Below, piece after piece: positions 37,486 to 48,249 of a stretch of 64,000 bases of DNA. Under the pieces are notes generated by a model, which worked only from the letters and a program-made list of their open reading frames with translations, had not been told where the DNA came from and ran no database searches. The DNA lies in assembly GCA_900618795.1 (NCBI GenBank), contig UYJD01000008.1, forward strand, positions 1,163,104 through 1,227,103, in the 5' to 3' direction. Numbering within the stretch: the first letter of the stretch is position 1; each line of letters opens with the position of its first letter. The stretch is from Cyanodermella asteris. Lineage: Eukaryota > Ascomycota > Lecanoromycetes > Ostropales > Stictidaceae. The position numbers and the translations under genes were made by a program.

Positions 37486-38721
37486 CTAGACCTCATCGTT
37501 GACGACGCTCTGTTCCTCTTTGTAAAACCACTTCGACCTGAGATCAGCATATTCGAGCATCGTGATGGGCTCGTACTTCTGCGGACCATGCGATGCAATC
37601 AGTGACTTTGGGGTAGCCACTATCCGATCATCATCGGGCAAAAAGAAGAAAGGAATGGAGTACTGTGGCGGGGTCGTGACTTGTCCTTCGTCCGCCGTGA
37701 TGCGTTTTTGCGGCACCACCACCCGATGTTGAGCAGATGGCAGGAGATCTGACATGATGGTCAGTCTGTGCTGCGTATCCTCTTTTCTGTATCTTACCAT
37801 TTGAAATTCGCGCGAGCATGTCGCCAGCGTTCAAGTACACGACGCCATCTTTCGGCGTGGCGGGCATGAACCCGCCTTCAACTTTGCGGTTCCCGAACTC
37901 GAGTCCGCCGCACGAGTCCTGGAAAAGGAGTGTGAACGTGCTGAGCATGTCAGTACGTCTGGTCAATCACGTGTCTGCGAATCAACTTGCCTCCAATCGG
38001 TGTGAGCCTGCAGTCGCCCACTCTCAGGGTCATCGGCGACTGCCGATGGAAGCGCTGGATAGTGCAAGAGTCGGAGCTGGTCATTCAGACCTGTGTGAAT
38101 GGCTCGGACTGCCTTCGTTTCTTCCTCTGTCAAATCGAGTCCAAGGAGGAAGGCATCGAGAATTCGCATGCATATAGTATGGAGCTCCCAGTATGCTTTG
38201 AGAGTGAATGAGCGGAAACCTGGAAAGACCTCCTCTGGATACCAGATGTTGTAGTGTGTTTTGTTGTCTTCACTACCAATCTCAAAGCTCTCCTGTGTTG
38301 TTATATTTAGCTTTGCTGTATTAGTGGGCTTGCATGCACAACTGACCTTGTAATCTTTGACAGATATCTTTGTATTCCGAAAACTTTCGTCATGACCATG
38401 TTCCATCATTTCTTCTTTGGTGAAGCACTTTTCTCCGCCAATTCCGGTGTATCCTCGGTGAGGTACGTAACTGTTGAGTGGATGCGGTGCTTTGAGCTTC
38501 TCATCTAGAGGCATATCGAAGAGAGTCTTGGAGGTGACGAACAATTGGCGTAGAGTGCCGTCAGAAAACCCGTGGCCTGTGATGCCGACGCAACCATTCT
38601 CTTGACATGCTTCGGTCAGTCTTTGCGCCACTTCCTTGCGCTGCTCTTCACTGCTGTCTCTGGTGAAAGAGCTGAAGTCGACGATTGGGACCTCGTAAGT
38701 CTGCAACGCCGAGGGAGACAT
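37486..38721 (-). CDS. 2-oxoglutarate/Fe(II) dioxygenase (isopenicillin-N-synthase-like), GC-AG intron
   Basis: Four exons on the minus strand: 38721-38347, 38292-37991, 37940-37798 and 37748-37486; 360 aa. Start MSPSALQTYEVPIVDF is chosen over an upstream ATG at 38832 because it begins the DIOX_N domain. The N-terminal DIOX_N domain includes GCVGITGHGFSDG. The Fe ligands are His222 and Asp224 in QAHTDW and distal His281 in SAQHRV. The second intron (37990-37941) has a GC donor (AG|GCAAGT) and rebuilds HTDWSTFTLLFQD, which fits the family; reading on through it gives no match. The usual 2-oxoglutarate-binding RxS motif reads QYS in PPQYSIPFF, so the key Arg is missing (codon CAG; the family has an Arg codon). 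Oxidising function is therefore uncertain: an active variant, or a co-substrate change. Divergent from the HET gene across a promoter with a TATA box. Confidence 0.88.
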
Positions 38722-39241
38722 CGTGGTCCGCAGGGTGCGTGGTGGAGGGAATGTAATCGCAAGTCCTTGCAGCCAGTGTGAAGGAAATCCGAGTTCAGGT
38801 TCACTTCTGCAAGTAAGGGAGTCAAAGCCCAACTATATAGATGTCTTTGGCTCAGCCAGCTCAGAGAGAGTCATCGAGGGACCTGGAGGAGTCCCGCAAC
38901 TGTGCAGCTTATCTCGTCCTGTTCAGCACAAGTCTGGCAAAAGCAAGATAAGCGTGATCAAAAGGCCAGCCTTCTGGCCTTTGTCCACTCGGCTAGGTTG
39001 TTGAGCTGAGCCAGCTTGCTCAGAGATGGTATCTTTCAGCTGCACACCCCGCCTGATCGTCTAGTGGCCACCTACACGCACATGCGACCACCTGGGAGGC
39101 CGCGCTCGCTTCTGGTATAAGATCGACACCAGCTTTCACCGTAGATTATACTCGCATAAAACAACCCAGAAGTTAAACCCTTGGCATGTACACATGCAAC
39201 GAAGCGACTGCATACATAAGGATCGGCTCCGAACATCGCCT
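38722..39241. other. Intergenic region between dioxygenase promoter and HET gene 3' end
   Basis: About 520 bp. The left part is the dioxygenase promoter; the right part should hold the terminator of the minus-strand HET gene. No additional ORF. Confidence 0.5.
38833..38840 (-). promoter_or_regulatory. TATA-like element upstream of the dioxygenase
   Basis: The palindrome CTATATAG lies 112 bp upstream of the 38721 start on the minus strand, a normal distance for a fungal TATA element plus a short leader. Confidence 0.5.
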
Positions 39242-41437
39242 TTATACAATGGTGATCTGCCTCAGGGGTCCTGCGATGCCCTTTTCAATCAACTCACCGT
39301 CCACTCCGCCATGGATGTACGCCTCGCCCAGGGTTTCAAAGGTGCCATCAGGCAAGGGTCTGAGCATTTGCGGTACTCGTGCCCGACAAAGAACCCACAG
39401 CTGATCTCCGAGCTTCGCATCGTCAGCTTCAAGACCCAGAAAGTCATGCTGCGTGCGATATAAAATGCGGTTAGCCATCAAGCTGTTTTGCACGAATGGT
39501 AGTACCACCGGAGTCTCGGCGTCCAAGAATTCTCGACTCTCGAAGACGGTGAGATCAATATCCTCTGTCAGAAGGCGGTTGACGTAAGCGAGCAGGGACT
39601 CAGGTACTGCGACACCAGTTCTGGCGAGCGTGATCACCAAGTCCTTGCAGTCTTTTAAGTAAGCGCGAGCTGTCTCTGCCGCAATCGATTCATTCACTCT
39701 AACGAGCTCCACGAGTCGCCATATGTAGCGCTTTGCCACGATCCAGAACGCATTAGTGGCTATACGAGGCGATAGTAGCTCTGCCGCCTCCCTAGACAGA
39801 GTCATGGTTTGGACGAGGGTGTCGCAGATCGGCTGGCCATCGATCCATCGATAATGTGGACCCATGTCCCTTAGCAACCTCAGACAGTCTCGAACCGATT
39901 CGGCACTGTGAAGAAGCATCCTGTCACGATCATAGACGAACCCCGGAGCTTCAACGTTTTCATTGGGACCATGAACGATTGCAGTGATCTCGCCACAGTA
40001 ATGTCCGTAAAGTTGAAGAGAATCACCGTCAATTTTGACTGTAGCATTGTCTTCGTCACGCGTGGGGCACGCATTGTATGGCTGCTGCCTGTATGTTGAC
40101 ATGCCGCCCAGGAGCAGAGATCGGTTTGTTGCGGTCGTATTGATGACCCATGACGGCAATCCTTGGACACGAGGGTAACATGATGGAGCGCGCAGCGAGA
40201 AACAGGTCATGTAAGGTAGGTCGATGAGCAGGCGAATTGTGACGCTCTTCAATAACTCTTGGATTGTGAGCTTGTATGATACCGGAATCACCTCAGTGGA
40301 CGATCGAAAACAGCGAGAGATGGTTCCAAGGATCCCATAGAATTTATCTCTGGGATCTGTGGCAGATAGGTGACTGCTGCGGGCCAGTAAGAGCTCCAGC
40401 TCTGCTAAAAAGTCAGACTCATTACTGCTGGCTTCAAACCACTCTGACCGCCTCGCGCGGTAGTCATTGACTTGTCCATCTGGCAATGCTAACTCGTTAC
40501 GAATTGGCCCGATGCTGTAAGTGACGGGCGGCGGCGGCATCTTGATGGGCATGCCTGTAGGAGTATTGTGATTGACCACAGTTCTGATTATTTCGAAATT
40601 CGCGCCAAGTCATATCCAAAGAATGTTGGGAGCATCATGTGGGCCAATGTCGGGATCTGCCATTTTCGATAGCTCATGCCGACCAAGGAGGAAACATATG
40701 TCCTTTGGAAGTGCTAGCTCTTGGTGCACCCAGGTGCGGTTCCAGTATCGTATCTGCGTGAACCAATCGATTAGCGCGAGGATTCTGCTGATTGAAACGG
40801 TAATATTGCTGTCCTGCAGGACCAAAACCGCTTCACCGAGTGCAGGATCGTCTCTGTAGCTCGTTTTTGGCATCATCTCCTCAAGACTCAAGCCAGCTGG
40901 GTCATCATCGCCGTCATCAACGCTGGCCAGATATTCAAAGAACGGGCCATACCACCATAGGATATCATCTACCGTTGCCGGCTCGGGACCAAGCCATGCC
41001 ACCACAAATTCGGGTCTGGAGTAGATGTCCCCCACAAGCCGGACCTGGCTGGCGAGTTCGTCCTTGTCACCTTGGTTGATACATATGGCATCCACCCAGA
41101 TATACGACTGCCACTTGCTCTCAAAGACCTGGGCAAGGGCTTCGTAGAGATTTCTTCCAATGCGCCGCTCGCAGGAAGGACCTCCGCTGTGACTGATTGA
41201 AATCGCTCTGTCGTTCTCCTTGCTGTAATTTTGCAAAGTTTCTGGGTTGTTAAAGGGTGGGGCCCAGCTGTATGACAACGCCACGTATTCGAGATCGGCC
41301 TCGTCCAGCTCGAACACGTCCAGGGAGCATTTCAACTTGCTCTCACTCGAATCTCTACCTTCTTCAGAGGCGATGATCTTGAGCAGACGGAAACTGCGCT
41401 TTGACGGAAGTGAATCATACGGCGAGTCGGTAGACAT
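39242..41437 (-). pseudogene. HET-domain protein gene interrupted by one in-frame TGA
   Basis: Minus strand, 732 codons from ATG 41437 to the stop at 39242. The frame is open except for TGA at 40612-40610 (codon 276); the residues on both sides read as one HET protein. The HET domain covers ~48-210: YVALSYSW, then YIWVDAICINQ and WNRTWVHQELALP. After the TGA the same frame continues LGANFEIIR and shows DPRDKFYGILG, another conserved piece of these proteins. No GT...AG pair nearby could splice the stop out in frame. HET proteins trigger incompatibility or cell death when non-self is recognised. Either the gene is dead, or a sequencing error or stop readthrough is involved. The base after the stop is C (TGA CTT), a context that tends to be leaky, so a truncated and a long form could both be made. 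Without that stop I would call it intact. Confidence 0.78.
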
Positions 41438-42125
41438 GGCGCTGTGATTGAAGCGTGAGCTGGATGAATTCGGGGCAGGCGCAAGGAGAGACAGGGCTTT
41501 GTGGCACACTTATCGGCACGTTGCATCTCAGCAAGTCAGTCCATGGCATCTGATCTGGACGGTTCCCGCTTGGGCGGGGCATGCTCTGATATGCTACGTA
41601 ACGAACATGCCAAATTGAGCCTCGCCAGGCTGTCCAGCGACTGACGCCGTTGCGACCAGGAGTTCTAGAACGTCTGGTATTTGCCTTAGAAATTCGTGCA
41701 GAACCTGTCACGTGACCCGATCTCGGATCTGGACGAGTACCCTGGCATCGGATGCCACTTTAACTAGGTAGGTAGGTATCTTACTGAGTACCTAGGTATC
41801 GACATATTTGTCATGCAATTTAACGAACCATGTCAATAATTATCGGCCCTCCAGCAGAATCAATAAATTCATCAAATCGTTATCATGACACACCTCAAAA
41901 CCATCGCCATGGTCTTGTAGTCTGTCCTCATATAGAAATGCTTGAGAAAACTGCCGGATACCAGACTTGGGGTAAATCGCAAATAATGACGACTGGGACG
42001 CTCGGGTGCCACTTCACCAGAAACGGGCGCCAATTTTATTTCAATTTGTTGCTGGCTGTCCAACAAAGCGATCCAGTAGATCAGGCTAGATGCTGTGTCG
42101 TGTCGGCCAGATCCCAGCTGAGCAT
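41438..42125. other. Intergenic with TAGG microsatellite
   Basis: About 690 bp between the HET gene start and the 3' end of the second PTH11-like gene. A short TAGG repeat (TAGGTAGGTAGG) lies around 41766-41777, with related TACCTAGG nearby. No ORF supported. Confidence 0.5.
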
Positions 42126-43463
42126 TCAGTGATACAAAAGCCCTGAAGGCGCGGCGTATCTAGACGCGGGCCGCGAGTTTGTGATGTTCAACCAGCTCTG
42201 TCCAGTGTTGTTATGGTTCTCTTCAACAGCTATTTGCTTGCCATCAGCGTTGTTCAGTTGAACCGAGGGAGCCTTGAATTGAAGAGGACGGCGGTCGCCC
42301 GAGTAGACGACTGTGCTAAAAGTAGGCTGTGGGACATCATCGCGAGCCATGCCTGGCTCTGGGCGTCTTGTAGAGGTGGCTTGTTTGCCGGATGATCGTT
42401 GGGCTTGGGGTGGCGGACGAATGAGCACAGATGCTCGATTCGATCTGCTTGGCGAGACAAGAGGTACGTCGTCCAATTCCGCGTCGCTCCAGTGCCGATG
42501 AATCTTGACACTGGTCACAATCTCAAGAGGCACATGGGGTCCTGGGCTCTTGGCCGATCCGTATTTATCCTGGTCCGTCCGTGTCCGTACCCGCCCATGG
42601 AGCATCAGTCTCAGGAGAGGCCTCATGGTTGGTAGGCAAGCGCACACGACGGCGAGATTGACTTCCACCATGGACCAGATACCCGTCGGCACCGTGGCGA
42701 AGGTTGCATCAACTGCAATCTCATCCTTGCGAATGACGAGTTGCCAGAGACGTAGCACCGAGCAGATGGTGACAAAGATGCCGAGCATGAAGATGAAGAC
42801 GAGCGCCACCTTCTGACTCTTCTTCACTTTGAGTTGGCGAATCCAGGACACCGGTAGGATGAGCAGGACGATATCAATGACTATGCTCGGAACGGCTGCC
42901 CCGATCCAACTCTTGCTTTGGACGATGCAATGTGACGGTTGCAGGATGTTCCAGAAGCCGGATATAGGTATGCAGGTCAGCACGACCGTCAAAGAAGCTC
43001 CGACTAGCCAAAGCATCGACACCACGCTGATGCTGACAAGTGCGATGTAAGGGACTGCAAAGTGGGAGAAGACCCTATACCAGAGGGCAATCAACGAAAG
43101 TCGTGCAAGTGTCAATGCCCAACAATACATGATGTTGAAGACCCAAAGTCCGAGCAGGAACTTTTGCAGCTGGTCCAATGTGGAGGAGCCAATATGTTTT
43201 CCGTACCCGTTATGCATCGCTCCGTAGGTAACAATGGAATTGACGATCCAAGCGAAAGGAAGTGAGGCGAGAGCAAGCCAGTCCGCGAGGTGATATTGTG
43301 TTGTCCTTTTCCGAACGAGCCTGAGGGAAATAAAGCGCAGTGGGACTGCAATGCCCGAGAGTATGAACATTGCGATGCTCCATCCTATGAGCTCAGGAAC
43401 TCTATTTGCGCTTGGGTCCGATACTTCGGGCGGATTTGGCAGAAGCATATCTGGCGCTTCCAT
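42126..43463 (-). CDS. PTH11/rhodopsin-like seven-helix membrane protein (second copy)
   Basis: Single exon on the minus strand, 445 aa from the ATG at 43463. An upstream ATG at 43703 would add 80 residues of poor quality. About seven hydrophobic helices lie between residues ~20 and 295, beginning with LIGWSIAMFILSGIAVPLRF. The family hallmark CIPISGFWN and the LPV/ILPVSWI-type ending of helix 5 appear, followed by TFATVPTGIWSMVEVNLAVVCACLPTMRPL, the closing signature of the fungal rhodopsin-domain family. The tail (~320-445) is hydrophilic, rich in Ser, Arg and Pro. There is no signal peptide or CFEM Cys motif. Putative surface receptor or membrane scaffold. It differs strongly from the PTH11-like gene at 18.7 kb, which has introns. 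Confidence 0.88.
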   Translation of the reverse strand: MEAPDMLLPNPPEVSDPSANRVPELIGWSIAMFILSGIAVPLRFISLRLVRKRTTQYHLADWLALASLPFAWIVNSIVTYGAMHNGYGKHIGSSTLDQLQKFLLGLWVFNIMYCWALTLARLSLIALWYRVFSHFAVPYIALVSISVVSMLWLVGASLTVVLTCIPISGFWNILQPSHCIVQSKSWIGAAVPSIVIDIVLLILPVSWIRQLKVKKSQKVALVFIFMLGIFVTICSVLRLWQLVIRKDEIAVDATFATVPTGIWSMVEVNLAVVCACLPTMRPLLRLMLHGRVRTRTDQDKYGSAKSPGPHVPLEIVTSVKIHRHWSDAELDDVPLVSPSRSNRASVLIRPPPQAQRSSGKQATSTRRPEPGMARDDVPQPTFSTVVYSGDRRPLQFKAPSVQLNNADGKQIAVEENHNNTGQSWLNITNSRPASRYAAPSGLLYH

Positions 43464-45087
43464 TGTGATAGAGATTGAGGATTTGGGGCCGATGAATTTT
43501 CTGGAGAAAAGAGGAAGGGCAGGATCTAAACGTAGGCCAGAATCTCCTTGGACATGGGACCAGGCACGCTGAGTTGATGACCGGGACAGAAGTGCAGAGA
43601 AGGATTGTGAAGGAATCAGTTCGAGCAGGGGGCATATATGATCTAGCTGATCGACCACACGATCTTCGTCGGCAAGGAGCAAAACTAGCATGAAAAGATA
43701 CACGCCAAACGCATACTAACGCTTGTTTCAGATAGGTTCTTGTCAGGGTTCTCCTTTGCACTAGCCTTCTGGAAGGGGCAGGGGCTGACCGAAAGCTGGG
43801 GATCCATGTGGGCTTGAGCGGGAACTCAGGCTGAAAATATCGCAATAGCCAGAATCATGGCAGCGAGGCGAAGAGAGGCAGTAGCATGTTGCTGGTCTCT
43901 CGAGGCGGTTCCAATCCTGTAGGACGAACAATATTATGTGGTAAAATTCTGCAACACGGTGCAATCGACATTGGGACCAGCTATCACGTGTCATCTATTT
44001 GACGAGAGTAAAGCGCAGCCTGAGAGCCTCCGCTTTTCGACGTTGAGACGCAGCAGGAAGCCACGGAAAGTCCCTTCCTCGGACCTTCAGGTTCGATTCT
44101 AGCGTCAAACAGGAGGAGTTTGCACCAGACGTCCGAGTTGCGAACCGGCGTGGAGCCGGAAAGCCTGAACATGGTGTTTTGTGCAGGAAGGCGAAAATGG
44201 TAGCATGTCCGATGGATTGTCCTTCGGTCATTGGTCAGTGAGTCGGCAGGCTAACAAGACCATTCTAGGCTCTGTATCGGGCGTGCAAGACACGAACTGT
44301 CGAGGACGCGACCAGATCATAACCCCTGACGGCATGTGCATAGATGTTGTCCACAGAAGCAGTTCGAGAGTGCGTATCGCAGGGGTGGGACAGAAGTGAA
44401 GGAGGCCGAGAGGATTGAGAAGCCTGGTTAACGCGATCACGTAAGCAGGTCCAACCGCGGAGGAAGCAGGCGCGAGAAGCCTCCGCAATCATGCCGACCT
44501 TCAGCCACAAATATGAGACGCCAATGACCTTGAGGGAAGCCTGAGCAGCCGCGAGGAGACTCAAGTTCCTATTACTTAGTGGCTTACCGCAGAGCTCGTC
44601 CGTATATGGTAAGGAACCATCTGCGCAGCAGACACTTGTACCGTGCGTCTGTTCAGCTAGAACGATTATGCATCGACCCAAACATAGCGCGAGTCTAGGA
44701 ATATTAAGCCACATAGACGTCCTACAAGGCTGGCCGAGGAAACCCACTCTCCGAACTTCACTATCGCTTGAGACAGCGTGCCGTCATTCTGAAACCATCC
44801 AGACAAAGGCTGAACCTCAGAATTTGGAGGTCTGTTGTATCTTTCTACTCGGACTCCTTCCAGGACACGCTGGTCCAGCATCAAAATCTCACCAGCGCGG
44901 GGTACATGGCTCATACCGTTCTGTAATTGACCACATTGCTGAAGAGGACCCCAAACGACTGTTTGCAGGCTTTGCACTCGATCCGGGCTTCAAGGAGGTG
45001 TAAAATCTTACGTTCAGACAACTGGCAAAGCGATTGATCGCTGTACCGGTTTGATGCTCGAAAGATTTTGACCAAGCAACGCTTTCG
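43464..45087. other. Intergenic, no confident gene
   Basis: About 1.6 kb. Minus-strand ORFs at 44666-44977 and 44265-44747 have some protein-like strings (LDSRYVWVDA) but no continuous domain; see rejected items. The + strand shows nothing. Confidence 0.4.
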
Positions 45088-45801
45088 ATGCGATCTGCTT
45101 CCAAGGGCCCCGAGCATCGAGCACTTCATCCTCATCGTGGCAGCAATCAAAAGAGGCTACAAGGTGATCGACACATTGATTCTGGCGGGGGTACTACACT
45201 AAGTCTGCGATGGTTGCTCTTGTTCGACCACAGTTCCTCTCGAGAGGGGCGTGGTTATCTCTTCGATTTCACGAACTGTAAAGCTCTTCTCAAAATCCCT
45301 GGCTCGTCCCGCGGCGGCGCTGCGATCAGTGCTTTCCAAGGGTTCTTCATGGCTGAGTTACATGGCCCAGAACCCATCAAGATTTCCGAAGTTCCAGCTC
45401 TACTCGTCGACCACCTCGACCCACATTTGCGCATAGCTTTCGCCGTCAACTTTGAGGAAATTCTTGTTTGGGATCAAGCCATCCACAGCGATGTCCATAC
45501 TACGGGCCTGCCTGACGATTGGAGTCCTGAACATGAAATCGCACGAATGCTAGGAGCAGCGTTCATGACCACTCGCAACGAACTCGTGACCAAACACAAT
45601 GAGCTAGTGGAGACTGTCAAGACCGACTGGTGTGCTAGCCAGGTCGATGCTAAGAAGCAGGAGGTTGAGAAGTCGAAGAAGAAATGGCAGGTAAATTTAG
45701 GTCAAGTCGGATTGGACTTGTTGGAGAGGTGCGAGAAGCTAGAACAACAGGTGAAGCACGAATTGGAAAAGGACAACAAGATGGCTGCCAAGAAGTCCTG
45801 A
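45088..45801 (+). CDS. Hypothetical protein, lysine/glutamate-rich coiled-coil end
   Basis: Open frame of 237 codons; the start is uncertain. The first ~45 residues (Arg/His/Gly-rich) look unlike protein and the true start could be later or in an upstream exon. From ~residue 47 the sequence reads as ordinary protein (YLFDFTNCKALLKIPGSS, ISEVPALLVDHLDPHLRIA). The last ~80 residues are Lys/Glu-rich and probably form a coiled coil. No family recognised. The frame is followed by more Lys codons after the stop, so a frameshift near the end is possible. Confidence 0.45.
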   Translation: MRSASKGPEHRALHPHRGSNQKRLQGDRHIDSGGGTTLSLRWLLLFDHSSSREGRGYLFDFTNCKALLKIPGSSRGGAAISAFQGFFMAELHGPEPIKISEVPALLVDHLDPHLRIAFAVNFEEILVWDQAIHSDVHTTGLPDDWSPEHEIARMLGAAFMTTRNELVTKHNELVETVKTDWCASQVDAKKQEVEKSKKKWQVNLGQVGLDLLERCEKLEQQVKHELEKDNKMAAKKS

Positions 45802-46203
45802 AAGGACAAGAAGAAGATGGTGCGCAGGGCCAATAGCGAGAAGAGTGGCTGAAAGCATCCTTGTCAAAGCAGGTGCCGCACGGTCATTGTCCGCTGAGAT
45901 CTTGCCAGGTTGCTATAAGCAGTCGAGCCATGAACATGTCAATGCCTAGCCATGCCTTACTCACTTGCCACTCACTTGGAGACAAGACCATCCTTCCTAT
46001 AGCGATCTGCCACCGGAGCTCGCACTCCCATAAATGTGATAGTTTCCATCCAACTCTCATCCGAGCTCTTGTCTTTCATCCCAGTCCTTCAACCGACCAC
46101 CACTCTGCACAGCTCTCCGCAAAGGAGTAACACTGGCAATTCCAATTCAAAATACACGCAACCAATCACCACGTTGCCAGACTCAGCTTGCCAGCATAAA
46201 ATC
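45802..46203. other. Short intergenic and leader sequence
   Basis: About 400 bp of C/A-rich leader-like sequence preceding the small hypothetical gene at 46204. No other feature. Confidence 0.4.
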
Positions 46204-46680
46204 ATGGAGACCAACAGCCCATTTTCGCAAGCCACTGCTGATCAAGCCAGCTCTGCACCCCGCTCGTCGCGCGGCTCCAACTTTGAAGAGTTCAAGCGAA
46301 TGTGCATCCAAGCTGGCTTCGGATCGCCGACCCCCATTCGAGAAATGAACGCACAAATGACCACGAACATTGCCCCGGCACTCGCATCCGCCATCAACGA
46401 CAGCTTTGCGGAGATCGAATCGATGGACGACGTCATCTTCAACCACGCTCAACACGGATTGGATTCCAACATGCATGCAACCGACAAGGAGGCATCGAAA
46501 GTGGTGGGTACTGCATCGATGGGGACGCGCGAGATCTGGGTCCGTACCCACGCCGGACTGCTGGCGGTTGCCGCAACGAGAGCTGTCGCCAATTCAGGGC
46601 TGGACAAGCTTTGCAATGCGATGACCGAGAAAATGGCGGACTCGGACGAGGAGACTGAGTTTGACAGTGAGACAGAGTAG
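46204..46680 (+). CDS. Small hypothetical protein with acidic C-terminus
   Basis: Single exon, 158 aa from the ATG at 46204; an upstream ATG at 46036 would lie in a leader-like sequence. The composition is ordinary protein: a Ser-rich N-terminus, a central helical region (MTTNIAPALASAINDSFAEI), and an acidic end (DSDEETEFDSETE). No signal peptide or domain recognised. The leader before it is C/T-rich as in real genes here. Confidence 0.5.
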   Translation: METNSPFSQATADQASSAPRSSRGSNFEEFKRMCIQAGFGSPTPIREMNAQMTTNIAPALASAINDSFAEIESMDDVIFNHAQHGLDSNMHATDKEASKVVGTASMGTREIWVRTHAGLLAVAATRAVANSGLDKLCNAMTEKMADSDEETEFDSETE

Positions 46681-48249
46681 CATGGAACCGGGTGAAAGAA
46701 CGAGCACGATTTTGGCGAAATGAGCGAAACGAGCGATTGTCACGAATGCATAAGAAAAGGCGGTTCAGAGCACAGCTCGCAGGGATCTAAAAGGAGCGAG
46801 GAATGCCTTCGAAAGTGCTTGTTGGAGAATGTCCTTGCAATGTCAAGATGTTAGGAATCTTGTGCGGACCAAACCATCTTCCGACTGATGGGCTGATCAG
46901 CAGTTCTCGGCCTTGGCCATCACCAACGAGAACTTCTCTGTCAGGGTTATTTGGATTGTGTGTCATGGGTTTATTGTTATTTTTGTATCTCCGGGATGAT
47001 GGCAGCAATCTCCAAAAGCTGGTGGCTGCTCTGGATGATGGTGGTGGTGGGACGAAAACAAATCGAACATCGGCAACAGACTTTCATGGCAGCCCCAAGA
47101 TTACGATGAGGCTGTAGGAAAGGACAATAGAGAGGACAAGTCAAATATTGGCATGCCTAAACTGAATCATGTCCATTGCAGTGAGTGATGATGCCCAGCC
47201 CGGCCAAGCCTCCGTTCCATGCAGCCGATCCGACAATCGGGTTCAATGTGTCCGTGCGTGCTCCAACGACTTTGAACATCAGCTGGAACAAACCACCTCG
47301 TAGCAGCACTTCTTCTTCCTGCATGCGACCATCGTTCATTCTCAGGCATGCGTTCGATACATAAACGGCATCGACGGTGTGTGTAGTGATGGCAATGTGC
47401 CGCCGACTGGCTGGGACGTGGCAAAGAGTTTGAACCGGCACAGTTAGATCCTCTCAACTGGTCTGACAAGAGCTCGGTATATCATGCCAAAAAGCAGTAA
47501 AAATGGTCATCTCGATGACCCTCCCTGCCAAGTCCAAGTTTTTCCGGTCAACAGCCATCGAGCTACTGGTGGCTCACCGAGGATGATGGTGATCCGGTTG
47601 GCCTGCTGTAACCTAATTTGTGGCCGAGAGAAAACATGTGCATCGCTCAGGCAAGGCAGGTCGACCACAACAAGGCATGAGAAACTCTCGAACTAGTTGT
47701 ATGGCCATGAATGCAGGTGACGAACTCTGTGAAATCGGGTTGCTCCAGGAGTCGAATCAGACAAGTTGAGCACTTGCGACAAGGGGCCTCGACCCAGGTA
47801 AGCATACAGGATTTGAGAACGACGAAGGAACAAAGTAGTCAACAAAACGGGAAGAAACTCATGGTAAACAGATTAGGATACGGTGGTGTGTCTGAACGCA
47901 GGTGCACCTTCTTCAAACAAAGATGGGAAAGTGGCAGAATCAAATGCCGTGACACAGCTTCATCCCATTTCCCACTCACAGTCCCCACATCTGGCACGAA
48001 TCACGATAGACTGGAATTCACGCGTCACAATCCCCCGAAGTCTCATGCAGCCGTCCGTTGTGCACCAAACTTGACATGTCACACCCGTCCTTTGTGCTCC
48101 GATACTTGCAAGTTGGACAGGGGAAATCGAGCTCCTGCTGAGTTTGGGCAGCCGACTCACTCACCCCCTTTTCGAGTTTTTGGACCCTCTCACTTTTGAG
48201 CCGCTCGCTGGTCTCAAGAAGGCTGTCCCTGGCATATTCTCAACCCAGA
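46681..48249. other. Intergenic, no confident gene
   Basis: About 1.6 kb. ORFs at 46803-47117 (+), 47157-47441 (-) and 47711-48199 (+) show no domain. The last 60-80 bp lie in the promoter and leader of the glycosyltransferase gene. Confidence 0.4.

Noticed and set aside
40610-40640. Intron that would remove the in-frame TGA of the HET gene
   Set aside because: The only donor-like words nearby are weak (GTCGGC) and the possible acceptor would not give a reasonable length or a conserved junction.
44666-44977. Minus-strand ORF with LDSRYVWVDA, like the HET motif Y-[VI]-W-[VI]-D
   Set aside because: Only this short string matches; the upstream YVALSYCWG motif and the downstream ICINQ are missing and the frame ends right after. 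Chance similarity or a relic too weak to call.
47157-47441. Minus-strand 94-codon ORF with fairly protein-like composition
   Set aside because: No start context, domain or splice partner; could be chance. Left out for lack of support.
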